Shown here: one piece after another, positions 47,481 through 59,468 of the stretch
Position numbering within the stretch: the stretch's first letter is position 1
Layout of the letters: each line of letters begins with the position of its first letter
DNA from: Diploscapter coronatus
Taxonomy: Eukaryota > Nematoda > Chromadorea > Rhabditida > Rhabditidae
Assembly: GCA_964036155.1 (NCBI GenBank)
Contig: OZ038423.1
Location: forward strand, 15,329,249-15,393,248
Length of the DNA: 64,000 bases
Reading direction: 5' to 3'
The notes under the pieces: model-generated
What the model saw: the letters and a program-made list of their open reading frames with translations, nothing else
Database searches by the model: none
Told to the model about the DNA's origin: nothing
Program-made: the position numbers and the translations under genes

Positions 47481-48852
47481 ACAAAACGTATGAGACTCAC
47501 TTTGTAGTTATTCTTTGTTTCTAATGGAACCTCGAACAATATTCAGAGATAAACTATCATAAATCAGCATTCTCAATACCGATGAGCTAACTAATGATGA
47601 TAGCGGAAAATCTGTACTAGTGTGTTCATTGGTCGGTAGTGATTTTTGAGAAAAATCAATTGGCTTCCAGTATTCAGTTGGCGCTGATCGGTTATATCTA
47701 TGTGTTAGCAACAAGCACCGACTGAATACTAACTAGTTGTTTTTCAAAAATATACCGAGCAGTTAACGCACTGATGCTGATCGAGTATTGGGAATGCCTA
47801 GTAAAGAAGGTTGCTTTAAATGAATAATTTACCATTTCTGAATATTGTATGATCATGATTGTGACCACACAGCCCAATCAAATCCCATGATAAATTTCGT
47901 TTGTGAGCAATTTGATTCTAGGTCGATTTATCCATTTTCAATCTCGGTCCAATGCAATATTTTTCATCCAAAATATTGCAACTTTGATTTTAGGAGGTAT
48001 TCAATTTAATGGAAAACTTTGTAAATAGGATCTTTTCTGTAAATATTCTTTGTAGTTTCTTTGCCATTTCATTGCAATGTTGTGGTCTTACTTTAGTGAA
48101 TATTCCTTTCTACCTATGACTAGAATGAGAACCGTTTGTGTGAATTTCGTCATAAGACTCCTCCCTAATTTACCCTCAATTGTCAGTGATAATTACCCTA
48201 TTCTCAGTACATACACATTATCCTTTTGCTTCGACATATTCTGACTCAACTAAATTTCATTTACAAGTAAATGACTAATCGGCCTATATTATGAAAATTT
48301 ATTATGTTTACTTTATGCGAATAAATAATGCTTTGAATCACTGATTTGATAAAACATTGACCTGATAAAACACGTATAGGATCTGATTTGAACGATGAAT
48401 GATAAGTGATAAACAAAAAAACTTTTAGATAAATTTTAAAATTCTTGAAATTCAAGGTAAAAATGCAACATCGGTATGAAAAGGGAATGTGTTTTGATTA
48501 TTCAATCACTACGGTATTTTTTGTCTTCATTAAGTAGAACAGATAAAGATTTTTCCAATGATTATTTTGACAAATGTCGAAATAATTCATTGTTTTGGAG
48601 AGTTTCGGTACTCTGAAAAATAGAGTACTTGAACCTGACGGTTATGATAAGCAAATTGGAATATTCAAGATAAACGAGTAGAAAACATAGGGTTTCATAT
48701 CTGTAAACTTTTATATGGAGTACTTAATTTGAGATTTTCTTAAGTTAATAAAAATAAATCGTAAGATTTCACAAATATATATGTATGAAAAATCATTACC
48801 TGCAGCTACGCACTTCACATTACATGACCCGTTTTGTGCTTGCTATTCTGGC
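47481..48852. other. Convergent intergenic region, TRIM-NHL and sigma receptor 3' ends
   Basis: AT-rich, with no supported gene. It contains the inverted-repeat element at 47618-47773 and must include both 3' UTRs. Confidence 0.55.
47618..47773. repeat. Inverted-repeat element just downstream of the TRIM-NHL gene
   Basis: TAGTGTGTTCATTGGTCGG on the left answers CAGTGCGTTAACTGCTCGG read inverted from the right. The arms continue through GATTTTTGA and CAGTATTCAGTTGG for about 50 bases. The YAGTG ends suit a hAT-like MITE, but the flanking octamers do not match well. Confidence 0.55.
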
Positions 48853-50381
48853 TTACAAATCAGCAGTGGCCCTCTTCTTGTAGTGCTCGAAGACGTGCGT
48901 CACTCTCTCCGCAGTCTGTGCCAAGGTCTTCCCCCAGTAGTAGTACGCCAATTGCAGCACTGAGACGGGCTCGCCATGCGTAATTCCGCCGACCGACATC
49001 AGAATTCCTGAGAATGGAACGAGACCGCGGCCTGAATTAGGAGTGATATTTTAGCTTCAGATGGAGTAAAATAGCAGACATAAGAACTGAAACTAAAATT
49101 CAGCCATTTGAAATTGAAATGAATTTAAATTAATAATGTCAAAAATCTCCTGAATTCTACTTTTTCTGCAATGAGAGTGAAACTCTGAAAGCTCATAGCT
49201 GAACAATTTGTTTTATTGTAAACTATGAAAATAGCAATAAAGAAACAAATTGCATACCGTAACAAGCGAGAGTCGTTTCTGGCGCGAACATGTAGTTGTA
49301 GGATTCAAACATTCCGTGGCGGAAATTCTTTCCTGAAATTTGACGGTAAATAAACTGGAATAAAAATTCACATATCATACCAACAGTGAAGGATTCCTTT
49401 TCGACAGCCCGAGTAGCGACATCTTCAACGCGAGAAGCACTGCCTGTCAGAACCGTGCAGGTGCTGTTCAGCCAGAGAAGACCTGAAATAAATCATTTTA
49501 GTCTTTTAAATAGAAAAGAAATCAGAAATTCGAATTTTGGAGGTGATTTTTCGCATTTTTGAATACTGCAGTTTCCATGCTGAACTTTGAAAGATTCTGA
49601 TTTAAAGGTAGATACAAAGTCAGTTTGACTTTCAATAAAGGAAACAAAAAATCATACCAGCTCGTCCAGTGGATGCATAGGGTGCGTTAATCAGAGCAAC
49701 GTATTCGGTCAGAGAAGTGTACAACAGATTGATCTGAATTTGTAAATCGGGTATTTATTTTTATGGCAAGAAATTGCAAACCTTGACATCGTGAGCCCCG
49801 AGAACTACGGGAATCCAAACAGAAGACACTCCTTGACCGTAATTCTTCCGAAGATCCGATGCCAAACTTCCGACAATCGAGTCCAAATTCGGAAGGCCTG
49901 AAAAATGAGTGGCTATATTTTGCATTGATAGAATTTTAGGCAACTTGGGAAAAGCAAGGCAACATGACGATGGAATCATATTGGAAAAGAAAATACAAGA
50001 CTTCCCCTATAGTGCCCTATAATGTTTTGTATAACTTGTCACCTTGTTATTTGGTTTTTTTTATCTTGGGAAGTTTTTAGGCCAAGAAGAGTTGTAATTT
50101 TCATTCCATTAAACTAAAAACTACTGCATGAGTTGAAGAGTGAAAAGTTTTGAAAAAAATCCGTTCTATCCGAATCGGAATACAGACCGATTTAAAAATC
50201 CACAATTTTTCGCATATAAAATAAAATATATTTTGTACTAACCTTTTGCTCTGTCGGCCGCAGCTCTAAATTCCTTGGGGCTGATTGTGTAGAAATTCCA
50301 TTTGAGGAGATATTGGACGCCCATGAACAGCAGATACAGCACTACGAATCGACGGATGATTGTGGAAATGAAGAAGGCCAT
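48853..50381 (-). CDS. SIGMAR1: Sigma-1 receptor / ERG2 sterol isomerase family protein
   Basis: Family members are ER membrane proteins: fungal ERG2 isomerises sterols, while animal sigma-1 receptor is a ligand-binding chaperone. The model has six exons and 228 residues (human sigma-1 is 223), phase-consistent: 50243-50381, 49782-49897, 49658-49733, 49381-49482, 49258-49332, 48853-49031. A single N-terminal membrane segment lies near residues 5-25, as in the family. The core aligns with the cupin-like domain: VWIPVVLGAHDVKINLLYTS, then SLTEYVALINAP, then FRHGMFESYNYMFAPET and YGRGLVPFS. The family's charged ligand-contact Glu may be the one in MFAPET or FES; I cannot align it with certainty by eye. 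A 3' splice site 14 bases upstream of the start suggests a 5' UTR intron or spliced leader. Whether it keeps isomerase activity is unknown. Confidence 0.82.
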
Positions 50382-50395
50382 TCTGGTGGATTCCT

Positions 50396-50403
50396 CTGAA
50401 AAA
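50396..50403 (-). promoter_or_regulatory. Candidate trans-splice acceptor of the sigma receptor gene
   Basis: TTTTTCAG on the minus strand ends 14 bases before the start codon at 50381. Confidence 0.35.
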
Positions 50404-51677
50404 ACAAAAAATAATCCAAATCCTAAAAAGTCGCCGAAAATAATCCGCAAGAGGGAAGTTTTCCTTGTTCAGCGTAATCGTTCTGCGTGTTCAATTCCTA
50501 ACCTTGAGAATGACCTAGTTCTGGAGAGGCAGAGAAAGAAAGGAATTCTCGTCTTTTCTTCGCTTTTCTTACTCCCGAAACTCATTCAACTCGTATTTTT
50601 ATCAAGTTAGAAAATAGATCAGTTAATTTTCGTATTTCAGATAATTCCCAGCTGAAACTTACAATTTAGTCCGCTCAAAATGAAAAACTAGAAGAAAGTT
50701 TCACCGTTTAGTCTCAGGTAAATCAACAAAAGTTGAAAATTGCCATTTTTCCGCAATTTTCAGTAAAACAAGCTAAATTCGATAAGGTAGAGTTGAAAAA
50801 GAGGATATGAACCTCGTCTGGAAATGTTTTCGATTTGCGCGTCACAATTTTATTTTCACAGTTCAAGATCAAAATTCATAAGGAAAGCCTTACAGAAAAT
50901 AATATGCTAGGAAAATAAATAAAGATGATGACAAAACGAAAAGAAAACAACGAAAAAGATAGGAAAGGAAAGGAACGATTCAGTTTTGGAAGGGATGATG
51001 AAACTATTCATAGACGATCACTTTACTCTGAAAGGATGATGTTTACGACAATATTTAGGAGTAAAATGACATCTTGATTTGATTGTTGGTGATTTATCAG
51101 TCGGTCAAAAGTTGGTGTTGCGAACCCGCGGTCGACTAATTTGCCATACAATTTCGGTTCAATTGCTGGTTTCGAGATAACAAATTAAGAATTAATTTCA
51201 AAAGTGGAGTAAAACAATAAAAAGGAAAGAAAAGACTTGCTTTTACACATTTGCACTTTCATAAACCTTAAAATTATCGTTGAATAGCAACAATATCCAG
51301 CTGTTTCTTTGCAATTCAATGATACGCTAAAAATAACTTAGTACTTTCACACATTTTGAAGATCATTGGAAGAAATAAATAAACGATGATAAAATGTATG
51401 GGAAATGATCAGATCAGATTCATAAGAAGATAAAGTATTTGGGATTGCATTTTAAGGAAATATTATTTGAAAAATCATGATTTTCGAGTGTCTAAAAGTC
51501 ACGGATGAGAATTAACTACGATGATTTTATGCTCTTCGAAGAATTTACAGAAATTTTGATAAAACAGGTAATAATACTTTGCTCACTGTAAATCCGATTC
51601 AATATTTGCAAAATATCACTTATGAAATGAATTGAGTGAGATTTACAGTGAATCGAAATAATTATTAGAGAAAAGCG
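50404..51677. other. Upstream region of the sigma receptor gene and ARID2 3' end
   Basis: No supported gene. AT-rich, with a hairpin at 51578-51656 immediately after the ARID2 stop codon. The sigma receptor promoter and ARID2 3' UTR should lie here. Confidence 0.55.
51578..51656. repeat. Inverted repeat 22 bases past the ARID2 stop codon
   Basis: TTTGCTCACTGTAAATC on the left answers TTCGATTCACTGTAAATC read inverted from the right, and the arms extend inwards to ATTCAAT/ACTCAAT (about 26 bases each, loop about 27). In the ARID2 transcript this would be a 3' UTR stem-loop; it could equally be a small MITE remnant. Confidence 0.55.
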
Positions 51678-54600
51678 TTACTCTTTAGCAGAACGCTGCG
51701 GAGTGGAAGGGAGTGAAGGAAGTGGCGTGGAAAGGAGGGAGAGGGACTGGGAGGAAGGGACCTCTGCCAGGTTGGACGAGGACGCAGAGGCAGTCAGCAG
51801 CAGGTCCTTGTCGTCCGCAGTGCTGTTCAACTCTGCAAGCAGCTGAGCCAGGGCGTGAGAGGATTCCAGACGTGACAGGGCCAGCCAGCACAGATGCGGC
51901 TCGTGGCGACGCAGTTGGCTGAAAAATGATATTTTTCTCCAAATTTAATCAATTCAAAAATTAAACATCATGAAACACACAGCGGCTACACGTTACTATT
52001 TTCTGACCAAATGAAAGTAAATTCAGGCTAGCTTTAAAAAAATCGATTTGAAATCAGCTTCCTACATATCATATTCAAGGCCATCAGTATGATAGGATAA
52101 AAGTTTGAATAAAATACGATAACACTTACTGCCTCCCTTCTGCCGAGTATCTGGCGAGATTTCGCAGAATGAGGCAGCTCGTCAGTCGAAGACTTTTCGT
52201 CACAGGTCCTTCTGGTTCATCCTGCAAATTAGTTTTTCGTTATTTTTTGTTGTTTAAATTAATTTCTAATACCGTAATTTCCCTAGGCAAAAAGTTGAAT
52301 GCATGTCTGCGTATGGCATCGATGGCTGCGTGTTTGCTGTAGCCCGGATGAGGAGGCATTTCGCGGGGCTGGTCAGGGCGATAGGGAGGAGGGCGCAATG
52401 GCATTCGACCGTCTCTGCAAAGAAAAGGATATGAAAAAAGAACATTTTTTACGTCAAACTTTGTATAGTGAAGAACTATGAGCAATTGGTAATAATCTTT
52501 ACTTTCTCGTAAAATTCTTCATTAGAATATTTCAGAGAAAAAATACCTTCGAAGCTGTGCAGCGAACGAGAGTTGGGATTCTTGAGTGTGGTGATCCTGC
52601 ACGTGAGTCACCAGGGACCATCTGAAAATGAAGGTTATAAAAATTCAAGTGCTTCCTCCAAAAATAGTAAGAATTTAAGATTAATGATTGCTCAGATAGC
52701 TGTTCTTGCATATCCTCAGATCCTATTCAGTACAGGTCTGTGAAGAATTCATCATTGCAAATAAATAGTTTTTTTTCCAAAATAAGAAAAAACCTACTTG
52801 TTCCTTGGAGTTCCATCGCAGTTCGTCCATTTGCAAACCCCCACGGGAGGATCGGTGTCCTTGAATTCTGCATCGTTGAGATGGTCCTTGCAGACATGGT
52901 AGAGCACATTCGCGGCTGAGTGCATGAACATACCACAGCCGTCCCACTCGCACATGTAGTCTGTGGCGGCTTTAGAGGTTGGAACGGTACAGACCTGAAC
53001 GAAGTATGATTTGAAAGAAAAGCAAAAACGTGGTAGAGATAAAGTTGGAAGGTTGATATCTAGACGAATGAATGGTTCTCAAAATGAAATTGCTAAAGAA
53101 CCTTAATTTTCGAAGAAAAATGTATATCTTCTGAAAAAAAAAAGAATTAAAATCCTACCACAGGTTTCCTGACATAGCTAGTAGCAGCAGCAGCAGCAGC
53201 ATGATGCACATCTGCAGGCACTCCATTCACAGGCCGACGATAGACCACTGGACGGCTTGGAGGGGCCACCGTAGGAGGTTTAGCTCCTCTGTTTTCCATC
53301 ATGGGGGCTCGTTCAGGTGTTTTGCTTCGGGTTTTAAGATCGACCACAGGTCTGAAATGAAAATTCGGAAATCTGATGAAGAAAGATTTCTTTTACTTGT
53401 TCGGAGTTCCATTTGGGACGGCAGTTGTCTGTTGCGTGAGGATGGATCGCATAATTGGATGAGCGGCTGTTTGTTGATGCTGGACTGACGAGGCAGGGGC
53501 AAGCTCTGAAAAGTAATTGATTAAAAATTCAGACCACGAAAGTTTATGCTAACTTTCGATCAGTAAAGAAAAACAAAATAAAAAATTACATGGATTCAGA
53601 TAACATCATCTCAAGGAAAAGAAAAACTAAAGAAGTTTTTACCCAGTCTTGAGAAACTATTTTATCTAATTATGAGTATAATTTAGAAAAAAAGTTTACT
53701 ATGAGGTCTGATGAGTCGAATTCCCTGTGCGACCATGAGCAGTCCGTTGTCAGAAAGTTTGAACTGCACCTCGGGATGGATATTCCTGCAACATTTATCA
53801 CTCTTCAAAGTTCACTCGAATTTTCCTTTACTTCATAACATTGCTGAACATCGCGAGACTGCCGCTGAGCGAGTGGTACTGGTTCCTCAGATCGTCCACA
53901 TACGCAGCGTAGAGTTCCCCTCGAGGGGTCGACATGCTTAGGTCGAATTGACAGTTCGATTTTATCCATGTTTCAGTGAGTCGTTCCACCTGCAAAAATC
54001 AAAGAGTTTTTTGAACGACAGATTCTGCACTATTTTGAACATTTTGATGAGACGAGAAGAAAAGATGAAGACCAACCTCGCTATCAGGAACAGTTCCATT
54101 GATGTGTGCAGAAATGGGCACCATCTTCGGATTGGATGGAAGCAATTGTTGATGGGACTTGTCTCTGACACGAGAGTGGGAGGAAGGTGGAAGTAGCTGA
54201 GATGCAACAGATGGATAGGCACGGTTCTGAAATTTCCGTTAAAAAACTTAAATTTCGTTTCCATTCAGACTTTATAGATCAAGATATAACTCTACTCAAG
54301 TCACATTTAGAACGCTAACATCTTCAAAAAATATTCTACCTGATTAGGCGTATGCGGCGGCTGTTGTTGTTGCTGCTGCATATTGATATGTGGTGGATTG
54401 CCGTGATGTTGTTGCATTCCTTGTGGATTCCCCTGTTGTGATTGTCCATATACCTGTGGCTGCATCATTGGCTGCTGCATCTGTGTCGGACCAGACTGAG
54501 GGGGCTGCTGGTACTCGACCACTTTCATGCCTGCCAGACCTGCGGTGCCGAAAGAGACCGCCTCAATTGTCGCCATCGAGACGAGCTGGTGAACAGCTCG

Positions 54601-57408
54601 GGGAGAGGCTGCTAGCAGATTACACGTCACGTCGCCCATTTCAGAGATCTAAAAGAAAGAAAATTGGAACCCAATAAAAATTCTTAATTGATAGGATTAC
54701 TCTTAGGGATAGATCGCCATTTTAAAAGTAGAGTCGGCATTCGGACCCATTCCTGATTACCGACACAATATTGAAAGTTCTATCAAATGGCGGAATACAA
54801 AGCTTAAAATCTTGTTCCACTATTCATCGCTCATATTCCGAAGAATTGAAGTTAAAGTCTCTAAAGTCCAACCTGATAGATGCATTCGAGTGCGTAGACA
54901 CACATCATGATGTCCTTGATGCCCGTAATGTCGAATATGCGCTCGATGAGTCGATTGCTGAGGAACTCGCAGATGATCTCCTCGTTGCGCTCGAACGAAG
55001 CCAGACCTGTCAGGATCTCCATGCAGCGGATCACCTGAATCCGACATGTCATTTTTAAAAAGAATAGAATAAGATGCAATATCCTTTCTCATACTATTTT
55101 ATCATGTCCTGTGTCATTATGTCTTGTGATTTACAGGTTTCTAAAAATTCTCACTCTAAATTTGTCGTAGCTGAAGATTCCATCGTGAATGATGCGCAGA
55201 ATGGCATGACCTGATTCATGAATCAGCTTCGGCCAACGAAGATCGATCTGAACCGAATAATAAAGACAACGTAAAAGGAAATGAAATTTCTTACATCGAA
55301 TGACAAATTGCTGAGCGTGTCGAGAGCGGAAGTGTACAGAGGAGGCCATTTGGAAGCAGAGCATAGAATCAGATACCTGAAAATTGAAAATCTTGAAATT
55401 GTCTACCAATTATAAAATTTGACAATTTATTTTTGCATAGCATATGAAATAAAAATGGTTCTCAACTCTAAAATAACTAAAATAATAAACCGAAGCTCAC
55501 TTCATGAGCGGCCAAGAGTTGGCCATCGTGACTCTATTGATCGACTCGAATGACAGGTTGCGGAAGATGCACGCGATCTGCAATTCAAGAATAATTCTCT
55601 GAAAGTCGAAATCACTTCAAACCTGATTGATTCGCCACGAGGCAGAATCGCGGTAGTCGAATACTTTCGTGATTCCTGTGAACAGCTCGCTGTCGATTTC
55701 CTGAACGAAAATAAATAAATACGTACATCAGATTTTGGATTTGGACTTCGAAAGTTTCGCGAATTTTCAATAATAGTTTTCTATTCACTGTTAGCTCTTT
55801 TTTCAAACAATTAAATTTGTCAGTTCTCTAGTGAAACGATAAAAAAAATTTCATAAATCTCACAATAGCCTCCTCGTCGATGTCGAGATTGGTGAGTCGT
55901 TTGAGAATGTTCGCAGGCACTCCACTGCCCACCCAGAAGGGACGCATTGCGTGGCCGATTGTCTCTCGCCAGCTCTGGTGCATGTCGGATAGATCTGCTT
56001 CTGAAAAGTGATACAAGCATACAAATCGAGAAATTCCAATTCAAACCTTCATCATAAATGGCGCAATGAGCGACAAGGACGGTGAGAATGTTGGGAGAGT
56101 GGGCGATGCGTAGCAAACGGGGACCAGGATGAGAGAGGAGAGTGCACACGTTGATGGCAAAGTCGATCTGAAAACGAAGAGAATATCTTTAAAGAAAACA
56201 CTGAAAAGACAAACCTCATTAGGGAGCCCTGAAAGGAGCGACTTGATGAGTCGACCGTAGTCGGGATCCGTGGAGGGATTGCCTCTCTCGTCTCGCTTGA
56301 TGTATTCTAGAAAAAAAACCATGAGTAGAAAGTTGAATGCAAAATAAACATACAAATTTTAGATGCGAGTATAGTTAACCTAGTTAAAAATGACTATTTT
56401 GAAAGGTAGTATCTTTTCTGAAAGAATGCCATTATAAAAGGTATAACCTTTCGAAAAGTGCAATCGTTCAGCCTTTTGAACAAGCTTTAGAAAAAAGTAC
56501 GATTTTGAGGAAATATTATCCAATTTCTAAAAATAACAAGAACTGACCATTGCATCGGTTATAACTGGTGGGACACTCGTTCGTAGCGAACGAGGAAGTG
56601 ACTCTGCCTCTGCTTCTGCTCATCTCCCCATCCATCATGTCATCAAGGTCACCCACTGTCTCGTTCTGCTCGTATTTGTACAAGTAGCTGCAAACATTAG
56701 CATTTGAAAGAAAATGAATTGGGTAAAGCTAACCGCATGTAGATAACTTTGACGGCGTGCTCCCCACACATAACATCCTCGCTAACTCCAAGGGCATCCG
56801 CAACTTCCTGCCACTTCTCGCCCGTTGAAACCTGTAAAATTGATGATTTGATTAGACTTATTCGAAAATCGAATTTCTGAAAGGATGGCAGAATAATGTA
56901 AAGGTTTGGCCTGAAAAGTTTCGGATAAGGCTTGGATCGAAGCTTTTGTTTAAAACTCTTTTTTCACCAAACCAACTTTAAACAAGAAATGACTACAAAC
57001 CTTCTGCCAGCCCCCAAAAGCCATGACGAGTTCGTAGAGTCGCTGCAGGTTGATTTCGACTCCCTGCACCGTGGGGATTTTGAGTGGGGCATTCCTGAAT
57101 TTATTCATTCAAACTCAAAACCACTCCAATAAGAGTTTAGCAAAGTTAAATTTGGAAAATAGAACAGAGGAGAAGGAAATTGGAAAACGCAGTTTACATA
57201 AAAAAATCTTCGACTTTCTCCTTCTTTCACAAAATTCTGAACTGCGACAATATAAAATTATAAAATATAAAAGAAAAAATGACCATTTGCGCTTGTAGAA
57301 TAGCCTAAGACCGGTGTAGAACTCGTTGGTCTTCCTTTGTTTGTCCGGAGCGTCGTTGAGGCTGTCCAAGTAGCTCTCTAGCGAGGATTTTCTCTTCCGG
57401 CTCTCCAT
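51678..57408 (-). CDS. ARID2: ARID2 homologue, PBAF chromatin-remodelling subunit
   Basis: ARID2 (BAF200; nematode SWSN-7) defines the PBAF form of SWI/SNF. The model has 23 coding exons and 1016 residues (human is about 1835), phase-consistent: 57284-57408, 57001-57094, 56734-56831, 56548-56687, 56215-56306, 56047-56167, 55864-56000, 55623-55700, 55501-55577, 55295-55376, 55155-55247, 54873-55034, 54340-54648, 54077-54226, 53832-53989, 53700-53785, 53397-53505, 53159-53351, 52798-52994, 52547-52621, 52273-52414, 52130-52221, 51678-51918. The ARID spans about residues 12-118 ([20 protein letters not shown]). Armadillo-like helices follow, then a Gln-rich stretch (~500-536), an RFX-type winged helix (~575-655, with [15 protein letters not shown]), a poly-Ala run, and two C2H2 fingers (~775-845) of the CEWDGCG...HVCKDH type. 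Order and content match ARID2; the shorter length reflects a missing large disordered middle. Confidence 0.92.
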
Positions 57409-57409
57409 T

Positions 57410-57417
57410 CTGCAATT
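57410..57417 (-). promoter_or_regulatory. 3' splice site one base before the ARID2 start codon
   Basis: GAATTGCAG on the minus strand abuts AATGG, leaving one base before ATG. This very short spacing is typical of nematode spliced-leader acceptors, although a 5' UTR intron would look the same. Confidence 0.4.
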
Positions 57418-59468
57418 CAAACAAATAGTCCATAAATATCGATCAAATAATAATCACGAAATCATAATTTGTAAATGGAATTAGAAAGCGAAAAGAGGAA
57501 ACGGATAATGGGGGATATTTTTTCATTCAAACGGCGTGCGGTTGCGGCTGCGTAGCGGGCGAAGGGATTGGGCTGCAATGCACTGTGTTTACACCACTTG
57601 CAGAGAGGGGAGGGAGAGGAAAGTGAGAGGTCATAGGCAGGCAGACAGAAGAGTAAAGACACTGCACTCAAGACTTGTTCATATAGGTGTTTTCTCTTCT
57701 CTTGTTTTTGTGAATACAGAATGTCTCGAGAGTGACTAAATGTGAGATTAGCTATTCATTAGATCTTCACGTTATTTTTAAAACCGATATTTCATAACTG
57801 AAACTGAAATAGATAACTGATTTAGCTGCGATACTAAGCAGGGTTGCGCGGAATGACTTTTTTTTTGGAGATTTTCGGAATGCGGAAACGGAATTGGTAT
57901 TTTGAAAATCAGGCAAAAATCGTCAAATTTGGTATTTTTGGTATGATGAAATTCAGTCATTTTTCGTTGAAAAATTAAAAATAATGAAAACTCGCCTACC
58001 TTCTCTCAATCTTAGACATTCTCCTGTTGCTAATTTCTGCGAGTCCAGTGTTTCGTCAAGAAAGAGTCAACTGAAGTATAATGAGACAACCAAGCAGACT
58101 CGGAAATCGATGGTTACCTGAAAAACAGCTACAGTAATCCACAATAAAATCATGGGCATTAAAGCAACGAGGAAATGAGAAGTGGGGTGAAGTGAGAATG
58201 AAAACATATCTGAAAAGAAGTTTTGAAGCGTCCGCTTTCGATTCGATTGATTTTTGGACCAAAAGAGTATTTCATAACGCTGATCACGAATCTGAAGTTA
58301 CAAAGTGTTGACGGACGACGGTTCGGGCAGAGAAACGTGGACATCGTTCTGTGTAGTCGAGGAAAACGGAGAAATAATGTATGCTAATTTCTGATTTGCG
58401 ATTCACGATCAGCGTCATGAGATACTCTCTTGGTCCAAAAACCAGTCAAATCGAAGGCGGGTACTTCAAAAATTTCACGTGAGTGGGAATCTCATGAGGC
58501 AGAGTTGCTATAGAAATTAACCCATGAAGCAATGGAAAACTGGAGGCTCATCACTCCATTTCGTTTCCGCTTTGTATGAGATTATTCGATAAATTCTTAG
58601 AAAACTTTAGTGGAAAGTTAGAAACTAAGAATGACGAAAAAACTCTTCAATTTAATTTCCATTCTCTGAATTAGAAAAGTGTTGGCTCTCATCAATTTCG
58701 CCAGTAAATGTAGTTCTTCGAGAAAACTAAGGGAAAAAGAATAATTGATCTCAAACTACACTGACTCTGCAGAGGCAGAATCAGGCATAATGAGTGAAAT
58801 GAGGCATTGCTATTCTTGCAAAATATACGAATATGAAAAACGGATAAGCAGAAATTATGAACATCACTAAGGACCGCCAACTCCGTCCCTTTGCACTTTT
58901 CGTTTTTTTTTTCAAAAATGATCATTTGAAACCCAAAGTAGGAAGCAAGTACCCTTCAAAATGGATCGACACCATCGCATTCGATGAACAACTCATTGAA
59001 ATGGACTTGGGCAAAAATATCAGGAAGTGCGCGTACACTCAAGATAATTACCGATGTAGAAGGAAAAATTTTATTCGCTTAACTGATCGGTTTCGGTCAA
59101 TTCTCTCGGTCAAAAATGACTTTTATTTTATTTTTCTTCACCAATATTTCAGTTACGTCGAATTTGACAATTTGAAGTAATAAATTGTTGAGAATTACGA
59201 GTTTTGCAAAACCATTTGTGGTTCCTAAATATCACGAAATTCGATAAAATCAAGAGGGATAAGATATTTCCGTGAAGTTGGAAACTTTCTCATCCCGAAG
59301 TAAAATCGTAAATCCATCGAATAAAAATACTTTATTACCCGCTTTATCTTAATCCACCCGACTTCTAATAAGAAAGGTCTGAAACGAAAAAGAATAACAC
59401 AAAAGAAACTTTTTAAAAAAAAAGTGCGAAAAAATGATTTACAGAAATAATGAGAAATTCGAATAACT
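57418..59468. other. Intergenic region with a large imperfect inverted repeat
   Basis: This must contain the ARID2 promoter and the 3' UTR of the neighbouring gene. The main structure is the inverted repeat at 58150-58530. A possible two-exon plus-strand frame (58857-59032 joined to 59153-59180, 67 codons) is open but matches nothing I recognise and is not called. Around 57838-57900 there is a GGGTTGCGCGGAAT-type segment reminiscent of the GGG fold-back family, without a clear partner arm. Confidence 0.5.
58150..58530. repeat. Large imperfect inverted repeat
   Basis: The right arm (about 58396-58530) contains GATCAGCGTCATGAGATACT; the left arm read inverted contains GATCAGCGTTATGAAATACT, and both go on through CTTTTGGTCCAAAAA-like sequence for at least 80 bases around a centre near 58340. 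Each arm carries a short open frame related to the other, a by-product of the repeat rather than a gene. Terminal limits are approximate. Confidence 0.6.
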
